Positions 1-9,064 of a DNA stretch of 64,000 bases are shown piece after piece (the stretch's first letter is position 1; each line of letters starts with the position of its first letter). Position numbers and translations under genes: made by a program. The DNA is taken from contig JAVBOA010000008.1 in assembly GCA_031551135.1 (NCBI GenBank), forward strand, positions 98,541 through 162,540. The letters run 5' to 3'. Under the pieces are notes generated by a model, which was not told where the DNA came from, ran no database searches, and worked only from the letters and a program-made list of their open reading frames with translations. The DNA is from JAITVM01 sp031551135. Its GTDB lineage: Bacteria; Bacillota; Clostridia; Lachnospirales; JAITVM01.

Positions 1-197
1 ATATCATCCGTTTCGCCTACCGCAAAATCCATTTGCGCTTTAGAAGCCTGATTTTGATATTCGTTTGTAGTATTATAAACGCTGAGAAAAGCGTCATATA
101 TATCCTTAAAAGTATTGTTTCCTTCATCTTTTGTTTTTAATATCTCAGGAACATAATCTATACTGCGCACTGGCGCAATATTATTGTTTAAATTCAT
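1..197 (-). CDS. fliE: Flagellar hook-basal body protein FliE (partial)
   Basis: FliE is the adaptor between the flagellar MS ring and the proximal rod. Only about 65 N-terminal residues are visible; the gene runs off the left edge. The translated part shows the family pattern of an amphipathic helix region (FKDIYDAFLSVYNTTNEYQN) followed by the conserved block QMDFAVGETDD, which in other FliE proteins reads roughly faaGe..d. The start is the ATG whose complement lies at 195-197, because AAAGGAG precedes it; the frame stays open some distance upstream but without a better start. It lies downstream of flgB and flgC on the same strand, the usual flgB-flgC-fliE order, but 581 bp from flgC, which is much wider than normal. 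Confidence 0.85.
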   Translation of the reverse strand, partial: MNLNNNIAPVRSIDYVPEILKTKDEGNNTFKDIYDAFLSVYNTTNEYQNQASKAQMDFAVGETDD

Positions 198-778
198 AGA
201 TTTAACTCCTTTTGCCTTTTTCTTATGCATTTTTTTGAGAACGGCAAAGACATTCCCTTCCAACTCATGTGTTTTAAAAAGCGATTTAAATTTTTTGCGC
301 CCATGCAAAGAGAATCTTTGCAAGAAATTCCGGCAATAAAATCATAAAAAGCTAAGGCTGCCTGAAAACCCTCACAGATTTCCAGACATCGCCTATTTTT
401 CTTTTGTAATTAAAAATTTTATCTTTTGTAATTTTTCTTTTGTAGTTTTTCTGTGTGAAAAATTTTGAAGTTATGTATTTTCACACAATTCATCTTTTGT
501 AATTTGTCTTTTGTGTTTTTTTAGTTCTTTCGTAAATTAAAATTTTGTCATTGGTACATTTAATTAATCTTTAGTATTTTACCCAAATATACTTATATAG
601 CAATTTCAAAAAAGATTAGTATTTGCGCAATTTCAATTTATTGATTTTACTTGATAAAAAAAATAAAATTCATCATTAGTAAACATTGAAACGGCTATAA
701 TAGTAATATTTTAGGTTTTATATTCAACTAAAGCGCAAAATGCGTTTAGCTAATATGCAATTTTATAAACAATCCAAT
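198..778. other. 581-bp AT-rich gap between flgC and fliE
   Basis: No gene with a convincing start was found here. On the minus strand, the frame before fliE stays open for some codons but has no ribosome site. The middle holds five copies of a TCTTTTGTAATT-like motif and a 10-bp inverted repeat, annotated separately. A gap this wide is unusual inside a flagellar rod operon, so it may hold a separate promoter for fliE and the genes to its left. Confidence 0.6.
400..517. repeat. Five short TCTTTTGTAATT-type repeats flanking a hairpin
   Basis: Copies of TCTTTTGTAATT, with small changes, begin at about 400, 422, 436, 493 and 507. The pairs 422/436 and 493/507 have the same 14-base spacing, suggesting duplication of a two-copy unit. 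Between the pairs, TGTGTGAAAA at 452-461 pairs with TTTTCACACA at 478-487 (10-bp stem, 16-base loop). Function unknown; possible protein-binding or regulatory region in front of fliE. Confidence 0.5.
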
Positions 779-1222
779 CTATCTGCTGATTTCCAAAGTT
801 TTGGCAATCATAGATTTCGTAATATTAATGCTTGTAACATTTGCCTCGTAAGACCGGCTCGAAGAAATCATATCTACCATTTCTTCTACAATATTTACAT
901 TCGGCATAGTGACATAACCTTCGTCATTTGCATCCGGGTGTGACGGGTCATAAACTATTCTGCCCGCTTTGTTATCTTCTGTAATACCCGTAGCACGAAT
1001 CCCTGCGGATCTTTCGGCATTTCCAAGATAGGACTTGAAATAATCAGAAAATGCTGCATTCTCGTTTTTTTCTTGAAAATAAACAACTTTTCTTTTATAT
1101 GGCTGTCCATTTTCAGCCCTTGTGGTTTCGGCATTTGCAATATTTTCCGAAATAACATCCATGCGAAGCCTTTGAGCCGTCAGACCACTGGCGCTAATAT
1201 TTAATGCATGAAAAAAAGACAT
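779..1222 (-). CDS. flgC: Flagellar basal-body rod protein FlgC
   Basis: Proximal rod protein, exported by the flagellar type III system and assembled between MS ring and hook. It has 147 residues, close to the family norm of about 135-150. The N-terminus carries the rod-protein motif with LRMDVISENIANAETT (about residues 20-35). The C-terminus has the matching heptad helix EEMVDMISSSRSYEANV and a terminal alpha helix typical of axial proteins. The ORF is open 26 codons further upstream, but the ATG at 1220-1222 follows GGAGGGA and starts the conserved MSFFHALNIS, so it is preferred. flgB lies 235 bp upstream on the same strand. Confidence 0.95.
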   Translation of the reverse strand: MSFFHALNISASGLTAQRLRMDVISENIANAETTRAENGQPYKRKVVYFQEKNENAAFSDYFKSYLGNAERSAGIRATGITEDNKAGRIVYDPSHPDANDEGYVTMPNVNIVEEMVDMISSSRSYEANVTSINITKSMIAKTLEISR

Positions 1223-1457
1223 CCCATCCCTCCGATCAGAATCATTTTTTCTTTCATTTATTTTTCTCAAATTTCGATAAATAATGTAAGTGAACAACAC
1301 AAAATTATAAATAAAATTTTATGATTTTTTAAGAAGCTATTCTTATGAGATTCCCCTTGTCTCACCCATAAATGAATTATGGAAAAAAATCATTTTCTTT
1401 CGTTAATATTTGAGTATTCAAATAAATTTTTTGTTTGCATATTTTTACAACACAAAA

Positions 1458-1820
1458 TTATTTAGCGGATAGAACTAAATTTATTCTTTTATAATTATTT
1501 ATTACACTGCTAGCCAAAGTAGAGTATCTCGAATCATTTTCATACAAATTAACCATTTCTTCTTCGATATCAACATTGTTGCCGTCCAATCGATAAGAAA
1601 GATTTGATTTTTCTATTATGATTCTCGGCTTTATTTCCGATAAATTTAAATCACCGGTTTTTTTATAATCTTCTACAACATTTTTTAAAACATCTTCGAA
1701 CAACACTTTGCTTTTTTTAAAATTAGGCAGCTCTGAATTCGCGATATTATTCTGTATAATATCATTTCTTAGCGAGAGAGCCTGCATACTAACTTCAATG
1801 ACAGCATTTTCATTAAACAT
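1458..1820 (-). CDS. flgB: Flagellar basal-body rod protein FlgB
   Basis: Proximal rod subunit of the flagellum. It has 120 residues, slightly short for FlgB (usually 130-140). It shows the axial-protein motif LRNDIIQNNIANSELPNF near residue 20 and the C-terminal pattern VDIEEEMVNLYENDSRYSTL. The open frame extends 50 codons upstream, but the ATG at 1818-1820 sits just after GGAGG and gives the expected N-terminus. It is probably the first gene of the flagellar unit in this window, followed by flgC and fliE. The 235-bp gap to flgC contains no visible gene. Confidence 0.93.
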   Translation of the reverse strand: MFNENAVIEVSMQALSLRNDIIQNNIANSELPNFKKSKVLFEDVLKNVVEDYKKTGDLNLSEIKPRIIIEKSNLSYRLDGNNVDIEEEMVNLYENDSRYSTLASSVINNYKRINLVLSAK

Positions 1821-2255
1821 AAAAACCTCCGTTTGTATCCAAGAATATTTTAGTTTAAAAAATTGCAATTGTAAATACAAATTTTCAAAAAAAGAAATAT
1901 CATGTAATTTTGTGCGTAAAATTGTCATGAATTGCCTTACAATCCAATAATATAGCCTTATTATTGCCAATAAATCAAATTTTATGTCGATTGTATCGCT
2001 ATTTTTTTTGCAAGCAATTTGTTATTTTGCACTATAATAGTATATATATTATCATTTTTTTGTATAAAAACACAATTTACTTTTTTTCTCTTGCTTGATT
2101 TGTAAATTTTTATTAATTTGTAGGGCTAATTTTTTACAAATCAATTTCATGTTTTTTCAGAAATCCGGTCGTTTGATTGTATATCGGATAAATATCTCTA
2201 GGAATTAATACCAATAATGTATAAAATATTCTGAACACGCAAAAAAAATTGATTA

Positions 2256-2295
2256 ATACTATTTTCATTTTGATAATTAGAAAAAAAGCGTTTCA
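2256..2295 (+). repeat. Fragment of the 113-bp interspersed repeat (MITE-like)
   Basis: ATACTATTTTCATTTTGATA followed by a TAG and a run of seven A matches the left end of the full copy at 54043 almost base for base. It then jumps to GCGTTTCA, a motif that in the full element lies about 14 bases further in, as if an internal piece were deleted. The fragment runs straight into the purD terminator stem. Confidence 0.6.
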
Positions 2296-2315
2296 ACCTA
2301 ATGGCCAAAACGCTT
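2280..2315 (-). terminator. Terminator after purD
   Basis: Read on the minus strand, AAGCGTTT (2308-2315) pairs with AAACGCTT (2286-2293) and is followed by a run of seven T. It lies 5 bp after the purD stop. The T tract is the A run of the MITE-like fragment, so the terminator appears partly built from that repeat. Confidence 0.8.
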
Positions 2316-2319
2316 ATTT

Positions 2320-3573
2320 CTATATTTTTCCTATATCTTTTCTGTAATACATATTTTCAAAGTTTATCTCTTTTATATTATCATAACAAATCCGAATTGC
2401 TTCATCCAAATTTTCTGCAATAGCTGTAATTCCCAAAACTCTGCCGCCGTTTGTATAAAATTCATTTCCCATTAACTTTGTGCCGGAATGATATACTAAA
2501 ATATTTTGTTTATCAGCTAAATTTCCGATTCCGTCTATTTTAAAACCCATCTGATATTTTTCGGGATAACCGTTTGAGGCAAGCATAACGCAGGCCGCCG
2601 CATTATTTTCCCATTGCATTTCAATTTTATCAAGGTTTCCAAGCGTACAAGCAATTAAAATGTCCAGTAAATTTGTTTTCAAACGAGGCAAAACCGCTTG
2701 AGTTTCCGGGTCTCCGAATCGTGCGTTATATTCGATTACTTTCGGCCCGTCGGCGGTAATAATCAAACCAAAAAATATAATTCCTTTATATATTATTCCT
2801 TCAGCGTTCAGGGCAAAAAGCGTTTTCTGATAAATATCACGCATAGCAATTTCGGCTATTTCAGTACTATATTGTCTGGCCGGCGAAATAGCTCCCATGC
2901 CGCCGGTATTCAGACCCTTGTCGCCGTCAAAAATCTTTTTGTGGTCTTTTGCCGAAACCATCGGAATTATATTTTTGCCATCGCAAAAAGCCAAAACCGA
3001 AACTTCGTCACCCACTAAAAATTCCTCTATAACAACTCGATTTCCTGATTCCCCGAATTTTTTATTCAGCATTGAATCTTTTAGCGCATTCAAATATTCT
3101 TCTTTGTTTTCGCAAATTACGACACCTTTTCCCAATGCAAGACCATCAGCTTTTACTACCGCCGGAAATTTTACATCGTACTCGGCTGCCGAATTATAGT
3201 CATCAAAAATTTCGTAATTTGCTGTCGGAATATGATATTTTTTCATCAAAGCTTTTGAAAAAGATTTACTTCCTTCCAATTGTGCCGCTTTTTTGGTCGG
3301 GCCAAAAATTTTCAAGTTATTTTTCAAAAATTCATCTACAATTCCCAGCACAAGAGGCTCGTCCATTCCGACGATTGTAAAATCAATTTTGTTTGTTTTT
3401 GTGAAATCAATCAGTTTTTCAAATTCTGTAGGCTTTATGTCAACACATTCCGCTATTTGAGAAATTCCGCCGTTTCCCGGCGCTGCGAATATTTCTATAT
3501 TATTATTTTGTTTATAAATTTTATCTGCTATAGCGTGCTCTCTTCCGCCCGAACCAATAATCAGTATTCTCAT
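2320..3573 (-). CDS. purD: Phosphoribosylamine-glycine ligase (GAR synthetase)
   Basis: Second committed step of de novo purine synthesis: ATP-dependent joining of glycine to phosphoribosylamine, in the cytosol. It has 417 residues, full length. The N-terminal domain begins RILIIGSGGREHAIA. The ATP-grasp region contains the diagnostic GLNTGGMGAISPA (about 218-230) and, near residue 285, EYNARFGDPETQAVLPRL, which carries metal- and ATP-binding residues. The start ATG overlaps the purN stop by four bases (ATGA), so the two are translationally coupled. It is the last gene of the purM-purN-purD unit; purH, often between purN and purD, is absent here. Confidence 0.97.
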   Translation of the reverse strand: MRILIIGSGGREHAIADKIYKQNNNIEIFAAPGNGGISQIAECVDIKPTEFEKLIDFTKTNKIDFTIVGMDEPLVLGIVDEFLKNNLKIFGPTKKAAQLEGSKSFSKALMKKYHIPTANYEIFDDYNSAAEYDVKFPAVVKADGLALGKGVVICENKEEYLNALKDSMLNKKFGESGNRVVIEEFLVGDEVSVLAFCDGKNIIPMVSAKDHKKIFDGDKGLNTGGMGAISPARQYSTEIAEIAMRDIYQKTLFALNAEGIIYKGIIFFGLIITADGPKVIEYNARFGDPETQAVLPRLKTNLLDILIACTLGNLDKIEMQWENNAAACVMLASNGYPEKYQMGFKIDGIGNLADKQNILVYHSGTKLMGNEFYTNGGRVLGITAIAENLDEAIRICYDNIKEINFENMYYRKDIGKI

Positions 3574-4148
3574 GCTTCACCTCTGGCTATCATTGCTATT
3601 GCCTGCGGATAAATAACCCATTCCGCCTCTTTCATTACTCTTTTTTGCAGAATTTCCGGCGTGTCACCGTCCAAGACATTCACGGCTTTTTGAAGAATAA
3701 TTTTGCCGGTATCAGTGCCTTCGTCTACATAATGAACAGTTGCGCCGGTAATTTTTACGCCGTGCTCCAAAGCCGCCTCATGCACCTTTAAACCGTAAAA
3801 CCCTTTGCCGCAAAACGATGGAATCAGCGACGGATGGATATTAATAATTTTTCCGTTAAATGCATGTACAAATTTTTCTGATAAAATAAGCATAAAACCC
3901 GCAAGAACAATCAAATCCGGCTGTATTTCAGATAAATATAAAATCAATTTATTTTCAAAATCCGGCTCTTTTGGGTTTATTATATTTGTGTTTATATTAT
4001 GTTTTTCGCATCGCTGTAAAGCAAAAGCATTTTTATTTGATGATATTACCGAAATTATTTCCGCGTCCAAATTTTTGTTTTCAATCTCGTCTATAATTGC
4101 TTGCAAATTACTTCCGCCGCCGGAAACAAGCACAGCTAGTTTCAGCAT
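3570..4148 (-). CDS. purN: Phosphoribosylglycinamide formyltransferase (GAR transformylase)
   Basis: Transfers a formyl group from 10-formyltetrahydrofolate to GAR, the third step of purine synthesis. It has 192 residues, full length. The N-terminus LAVLVSGGGSNLQAIID is the phosphate-binding loop. INIHPSLIPSF carries the catalytic Asn and His, and HYVDEGTDTGKIILQ the catalytic Asp. It overlaps purM by 7 bp and purD by 4 bp, indicating one transcript and coupled translation. Its ribosome site GAAGGAG lies inside the end of purM. Confidence 0.97.
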   Translation of the reverse strand: MLKLAVLVSGGGSNLQAIIDEIENKNLDAEIISVISSNKNAFALQRCEKHNINTNIINPKEPDFENKLILYLSEIQPDLIVLAGFMLILSEKFVHAFNGKIINIHPSLIPSFCGKGFYGLKVHEAALEHGVKITGATVHYVDEGTDTGKIILQKAVNVLDGDTPEILQKRVMKEAEWVIYPQAIAMIARGEA

Positions 4149-5167
4149 AAAGTAACTCCTTCACCTTTAACGATTTCGCCGATTTGATAAACCGTTTCTC
4201 CGCTTTCTTTCAAAATTTTCATAACAAAATCTGCATCTTCTTTAGAAACCGCAAGCACCATGCCAATACCCATATTAAAAGTATTAAACATATTAACTTC
4301 GGAAACATCTCCCAATTGCGAAATAATATTAAAAATAGGAAGTATTTTAAAACTGTTTTTATAAATTTTTGCGCCGTAACCGTTTGGTATCATACGAGGA
4401 ATGTTTTCAAAAAAGCCGCCGCCTGTTATATGTGAAATGCCTTTAACTTTTGTTTTTGAGATAAGATTCAAAATTGAGTTTACATAAATTTTAGTTGGCT
4501 TAATAAGTTCATTACCTAAATTTGTTTTTAATGAAACAATATATTCTCTGAGGTTTAAAGCGTTTGGCCTTAAAACTTTTCGAACAAGCGAAAATCCATT
4601 ACTATGTAATCCATCAGACGCAAGCCCGATTAATATGTCATTTTCTTTGATAGTGCTGCCGTCAATAATATTTTTCTTATCGACCGCACCAACCGCAAAG
4701 CCGGCTATATCGTATTCGTTATTTTCGTAAAATCCCGGCATTTCAGCAGTTTCCCCGCCGATTAGCGAAACTCCGGATTCTACACATCCCGCAGATACAC
4801 CTTTAACGATTTTCTCGATTCTCTCCGGAACATTTTTTCCGCAGGCAATATAATCCAAGAAAAATAAAGGCTTTGCGCCGCTGCAAATTATGTCGTTTAC
4901 GCACATTGCGACACAATCGATTCCAATCGTGTCATGAATATCCATTAAAAAAGCGATTTTCAATTTAGTGCCTACCCCGTCCGTTCCCGAAACAAGAATC
5001 GGATGCTCGTAGTTTTTTATTTCGGAAACATCAAAAAGTCCGCCGAATCCGCCCAAACCAGACAATACTTTATCCGAAAAAGTCTCTGCTACATGTTTTT
5101 TAATAAGTTCAACAGATTTATAGCCTGCCTCTATGTCAACCCCACTTGATTTATAATCAGACCCCAT
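4142..5167 (-). CDS. purM: Phosphoribosylformylglycinamidine cyclo-ligase (AIR synthetase)
   Basis: Closes the imidazole ring of AIR using ATP, a step of purine synthesis. It has 341 residues from the chosen start. Family landmarks: SGTDGVGTKLKIAF, CVAMCVNDIICSGAKPLFF and the Gly-rich IGGETAEMPGFY. An alternative start 11 codons upstream is open, but the ATG at 5165-5167 follows AAAGGGG and gives the normal N-terminus MGSDYKSSGVD. It is the first gene of purM-purN-purD, with a promoter candidate about 90 bp upstream. Confidence 0.96.
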   Translation of the reverse strand: MGSDYKSSGVDIEAGYKSVELIKKHVAETFSDKVLSGLGGFGGLFDVSEIKNYEHPILVSGTDGVGTKLKIAFLMDIHDTIGIDCVAMCVNDIICSGAKPLFFLDYIACGKNVPERIEKIVKGVSAGCVESGVSLIGGETAEMPGFYENNEYDIAGFAVGAVDKKNIIDGSTIKENDILIGLASDGLHSNGFSLVRKVLRPNALNLREYIVSLKTNLGNELIKPTKIYVNSILNLISKTKVKGISHITGGGFFENIPRMIPNGYGAKIYKNSFKILPIFNIISQLGDVSEVNMFNTFNMGIGMVLAVSKEDADFVMKILKESGETVYQIGEIVKGEGVTLC

Positions 5168-5505
5168 AAAACTTTCCCCTTTATATTTATTTTCGAACAA
5201 AATAATAATACCCTAAAAATATTTTTAAGACTTCAGACTATTCTTGAAAGCTGTAATAATTATACTAATTATATAAATTCTAATCAATAGATTATTTTAT
5301 ATATATAAATTAATAATATAACAAATTTATAGAATCAGATTTTTGAGATTAAAAGCCACACAAACTATCTGTCAAAACTATCAAAAAGATTGTTTTTTTA
5401 GTAATAATATCAGATTATTCAAGGAAAAATATTGAAAAAATCATAAATAATCACCAAAGTATTTAAATAAATTTGATTACAAAAATATCGATTTATTTTC
5501 AAATT
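5168..5505. other. Intergenic region before purM
   Basis: About 340 bp of AT-rich DNA between the M16 peptidase stop and purM. It holds the purM promoter candidate at 5259-5287. I looked for a purine riboswitch core on the minus strand and did not recognise one. No ORF with a ribosome site. Confidence 0.5.
5259..5287 (-). promoter_or_regulatory. Candidate sigma-A promoter for purMND
   Basis: On the minus strand, TTGATT (5282-5287) and TATAAT (5259-5264) are separated by exactly 17 bases, leaving a leader of about 85 nt before purM. Confidence 0.6.
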
Positions 5506-7890
5506 CTAATACAATTGGGCAAAATACACAGTAGAATTTTCGGTAAAATCACTAAATTTTCCTAATTTTGTATTTAAAATTTCGCTTAAAATATTTTTTG
5601 GCTCAATTTGCCGTAGTTCATAATTAAAAAGCTGATTAAATTTTTCAGATATATGAACCGGTTTAAATATTTTATTTGCCGAGGTAATAATTGATTTTTT
5701 TAGAATTTCTTCCGTGATTATAAAATTTTCGAAAAACTCGCCTATATTCAAAAAATCCCTGCCGCAAGGGTCTTTATACGAATAAATAACGATATCGCCG
5801 TTTTGCTCGGCAATCGCGCCGTACGCATATGCACCGCCTTTTGTACGCACATAATCAAGCAGAAAATAATTTTCAATAATATTTGCCATAACTATTTTTT
5901 CGCCGGAAAATCCGCGCACATTTTTTATTATAGCAGAATTGTAATTTGTGGATAAATTTAAATCAAATTTTGAATTAAGGTTTTCATTCGGCTTTGTAAT
6001 GAATCTTTCGTAATTACAAGTCTCGAATACCGGGATTTTTTTCTGAATATAATCTTTATATTCCTTTGCGCATGCAAGATTGATTATCAAATTTTTGCTA
6101 AACATTAATTTTCTTGTATTCTTTATTTCATCATAAATAAATCCGTTTTTTAGATTTTCGTAGAATGATAAATATTTAATATTGTCGAGCAAAGTATAAT
6201 TCTTATTGAAATATGATCTCACCTTATTATTTGCAAATTCTTGACCGCGGCTCACGATTTCGGATTTTAAATCAAATTCAATTTCCGGAAAATATTCTGC
6301 AAGCTCAATTAATTTATTTATCAAAAAATCAAAATTTTTAAGCAGGCCTTTTATTTTCACGATAAAATATAATTTATCTCCAATAACATCAGCATCAAAT
6401 TTTATATCGTAACTATTTTTATTAAGCATTTTTAAATTAATTCCGATATACATTCCGTTTATTTCGGGGATTTCGTAATATAGATTTAAATAAAATATTT
6501 CGCTTTCTGTTTCATAAAAATATAAATTTTGCATTTTCTCCAATTTTTCAAACACAATATTATTTTTCAAATCATTGATATTCGTTTTTATTAATTCGTG
6601 AGTTTCTAAAATCTCAGAGCTTTCTGATAAATCCGAATTTGTTTTTTTCGGAATTTTGAAATCCATTTTGCTTGGAAGCATTTCATTATACACTTTAGCG
6701 TCATTACGCAAAAAATAATTCTCTATAATATTTTCGAGATTAATATTTTTTAGATACCTCTGTCTGTTTATTGCATTTTCGGGATTATCGCCGTACATAA
6801 ATTCGTCAAGCAATTCAAAATAAATCCCCAGGCCCTTCGGGCGAATCCCGTAATATTGCTCTTTACAAGAAAACTCCGCTTTATCAATACAATTAGTTAA
6901 TATTTTTTTATCTATTTCTTGATTTAAATTCAAAAACAAAATATTTTCAAAATCATCTGCGCTGACTTTCGGATTTTTCAGAATAATGGAAAAAATATTG
7001 TACGTGTATTCAGATTCGAGCTTTATATAAAAATCGGAAGCATAATCCTCGAATATTTTTGTTTGCAATAAATAGTCCCGGAGAATTTTCAATGCCGTAT
7101 TTAAACGGTAATCTAGCGCCGAGCCGCAAACAAACGCCACCGAGAGATATTTTATACTACCCGAATAATATCTCTTAATTTTTTTGGATTTATTTTGTAT
7201 CAGAAAATTATTCGAAATTGGATTTTCTTTTTGTTTAATGAGGTATTTTTCAAGGTAATCCAAATAATAATCCAAATCCAGATTTCCATAAAGATAAATA
7301 AATGCGTTTGAAGGATTATAATAATTTTTGTGAGCCTGCAAAATTTCAGAATATGTAATATTTAAAATGTCATCCGGATAGCCGTAAGATGTGAATTGCA
7401 AATTATTTTGAAAAATTTCAGAGCGGTTATAAAATTGCAAAAGTTCTAAAGGGTCACTGAAAAATCCCAACATTTCGTTATAAACAACGCCAAAATTATT
7501 TTTATTAAAGCCTTCCTTTAAAAAAGCGTCCTCGTTTAAAAGCGGATTAAACACAGCATCTAAATAAACATCCGTCATTTGATTGAAATCCCCAATTAAA
7601 TATGATGCCAACGGATAAACAGTCTTATCCAAAAAAGTGATTGCGTTTAAATAAGTATACACCGCTGACTTTACCATATCATTAAAAGGATCGGGGTAGG
7701 GATATTTTTTCGAGCCCATCAAAACTATATGTTCCAAAATATGAAAAACACCTCTGTTATTGTATGAAGGTGTTTTAAAAGCAATCGAGAAAACTCTATT
7801 CGGGTCTTGGTTCTTGCAGTATAAAAACTTTGCCTTTGTATCATGAATAAATAAATCAAAAGATTTTGTTTCTAAAATTTTATTAAACAT
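5506..7890 (-). CDS. M16 family metallopeptidase (PreP/insulinase-like)
   Basis: Zinc peptidase of the M16C (presequence-protease) type, which degrades peptides in an enclosed chamber. The inverted zinc motif HILEH is at residues 50-54 and the third ligand is probably Glu139 in GVVYNEM. Nearby stretches such as LNAITFLDKTVYPLAS and VYLDAVFNPLL are typical of PreP. The C-terminal half has the family's substrate-site pattern RTKGGAYAYGA and YSYKDPCGRDF. At 794 residues it is shorter than usual PreP (about 970), so linker or second-half segments are reduced. No signal peptide, so cytosolic. It starts 18 bp after the TPR gene with ribosome site GAGGAA, and is probably the last gene of the Hsp70 cluster; peptide clearance would fit a chaperone context, but this is inference. 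Confidence 0.88.
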   Translation of the reverse strand: MFNKILETKSFDLFIHDTKAKFLYCKNQDPNRVFSIAFKTPSYNNRGVFHILEHIVLMGSKKYPYPDPFNDMVKSAVYTYLNAITFLDKTVYPLASYLIGDFNQMTDVYLDAVFNPLLNEDAFLKEGFNKNNFGVVYNEMLGFFSDPLELLQFYNRSEIFQNNLQFTSYGYPDDILNITYSEILQAHKNYYNPSNAFIYLYGNLDLDYYLDYLEKYLIKQKENPISNNFLIQNKSKKIKRYYSGSIKYLSVAFVCGSALDYRLNTALKILRDYLLQTKIFEDYASDFYIKLESEYTYNIFSIILKNPKVSADDFENILFLNLNQEIDKKILTNCIDKAEFSCKEQYYGIRPKGLGIYFELLDEFMYGDNPENAINRQRYLKNINLENIIENYFLRNDAKVYNEMLPSKMDFKIPKKTNSDLSESSEILETHELIKTNINDLKNNIVFEKLEKMQNLYFYETESEIFYLNLYYEIPEINGMYIGINLKMLNKNSYDIKFDADVIGDKLYFIVKIKGLLKNFDFLINKLIELAEYFPEIEFDLKSEIVSRGQEFANNKVRSYFNKNYTLLDNIKYLSFYENLKNGFIYDEIKNTRKLMFSKNLIINLACAKEYKDYIQKKIPVFETCNYERFITKPNENLNSKFDLNLSTNYNSAIIKNVRGFSGEKIVMANIIENYFLLDYVRTKGGAYAYGAIAEQNGDIVIYSYKDPCGRDFLNIGEFFENFIITEEILKKSIITSANKIFKPVHISEKFNQLFNYELRQIEPKNILSEILNTKLGKFSDFTENSTVYFAQLY

Positions 7891-7908
7891 AATTCCTCTT
7901 AAAAGCTT

Positions 7909-9048
7909 CTAAAATTCATTATTAGAGCGGTATTTTTTTTTCAAAAATTCTAAAATATTATGCAGTGCCGATTGAAAATCTTTTATTTTTCCCTGTGATT
8001 TTTTGATATTAGCGTTTTCAAATTCGACTTTTATAGAAAGCGGGTCGATTGCGCGCGCACGCTCGATGGCAATTCGCGCAGCCTCATAATTATTATTCAG
8101 CCTGTTGTATTTCGCAAGAGCAATCCAAAGTTCTAAATTCGAGCGTTTTTCTACGGCCTCGTTCAAAATTCTGATACTTTCATTAATATTGTTCTTCAGA
8201 AAAAATACTTCGGCTTCTTTCAAATAAAAGTCTTCATTTTTCATTTTTATCATATTTAAATTTCTCAAAGCATCGTCAAAATATTTTTGTAAAACACAAA
8301 CCTCAGATATTTTAAATAAATAAAAATCGTCTTTATTTAAAGCATAGGCTTTCAGAAAATAATCTCTCGCTGTCTCCAATTTATTTTTTTCGAGATTGAA
8401 AAGCCCCAAAATATAATATTGGTTTTCCTGTTTTTCGATTTGGTTAATCAAAGATTCCGCAATATCAAATTCACCGTTCAAAATCCTTGCCTCAGCCAAA
8501 TTAAAAATAATGTCTTGGCTATTGCTCATTTGATACGCAAAATTTAAAACTTCGGAAGCTTTTTTATGCTCGCCCATTTTATTATACGCAATTCCTAGAT
8601 TATTATAAATTTCCGGATTCGTATTTAGTTTCAAAGCATTTTTATAAATATTCACGGCCTTTTCACATTCGCCTAATTGTACCAGCGAATCCGCCTGCTC
8701 TTTCAGCCTTTCCCAAACCAGTCTTTTTTCCCAAAGAATCAGCTCGGTTCTCAGCCTATTTATTTCTTGGTCAGAAAAATAATCAATCACTGATAGAAAT
8801 TTTATGTAACATTCCGAAAGTTTATCTCCGGCACGGATTTCGGATATCCTTTCCGCAATATAGTCTAATTTTAAATCTCTTTTTACCCACAAAACAAAAG
8901 AATCGCTTAAAAATTCATCAATGCTCTGCTTCCAATAATGATAGCAATGATAAAGTGCTTCTTCAAAAGAATACACCTTGATATTTGTCAAGGCGAATTT
9001 ATAATATTTAGGGTTTTCGTATTGTGTTAAGCAAACTAAATTAGACAT
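7909..9048 (-). CDS. TPR-repeat protein of the Hsp70 cluster
   Basis: 379 residues. Residues ~1-110 form an N-terminal helical region without a recognised family. Residues ~110-365 are consecutive tetratricopeptide repeats, e.g. ECEKAVNIYKNALKLNTNPE then YNNLGIAYNKMGEHKKASEV, and a late one NNNYEAARIAIERARAIDPL. TPR arrays are protein-interaction scaffolds, and several TPR proteins dock Hsp70. No signal peptide or membrane segment. The ATG at 9048 follows GGAG and lies 55 bp after the Hsp70-VWA gene, with a hairpin in the gap that may set its expression level. Specific function unknown; a co-chaperone role is inferred from context. Confidence 0.85.
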   Translation of the reverse strand: MSNLVCLTQYENPKYYKFALTNIKVYSFEEALYHCYHYWKQSIDEFLSDSFVLWVKRDLKLDYIAERISEIRAGDKLSECYIKFLSVIDYFSDQEINRLRTELILWEKRLVWERLKEQADSLVQLGECEKAVNIYKNALKLNTNPEIYNNLGIAYNKMGEHKKASEVLNFAYQMSNSQDIIFNLAEARILNGEFDIAESLINQIEKQENQYYILGLFNLEKNKLETARDYFLKAYALNKDDFYLFKISEVCVLQKYFDDALRNLNMIKMKNEDFYLKEAEVFFLKNNINESIRILNEAVEKRSNLELWIALAKYNRLNNNYEAARIAIERARAIDPLSIKVEFENANIKKSQGKIKDFQSALHNILEFLKKKYRSNNEF

Positions 9049-9064
9049 ATAATCAACTCCGGAT

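Larger units (their letters stand above)
1821..2319. other. Intergenic region between purD and flgB
   Basis: About 500 bp with no gene that has a ribosome site. The flgB promoter should lie here on the minus strand; TTGCTT and TACAAT with a 16-base spacer around 1990-2025 are one candidate, but this is weak. The left part (2256-2315) holds a fragment of the interspersed repeat family and the purD terminator. The rest is AT-rich without visible structure. Confidence 0.5.

Noticed and set aside
400..517. Small CRISPR-like array
   Set aside because: Repeats are only ~12 bases, spacing is irregular (14-57 bases) and no cas gene is in the window.
5168..5505. Purine riboswitch before purM
   Set aside because: The conserved junction and loop sequences of the purine aptamer were not seen; only a promoter candidate was supported.
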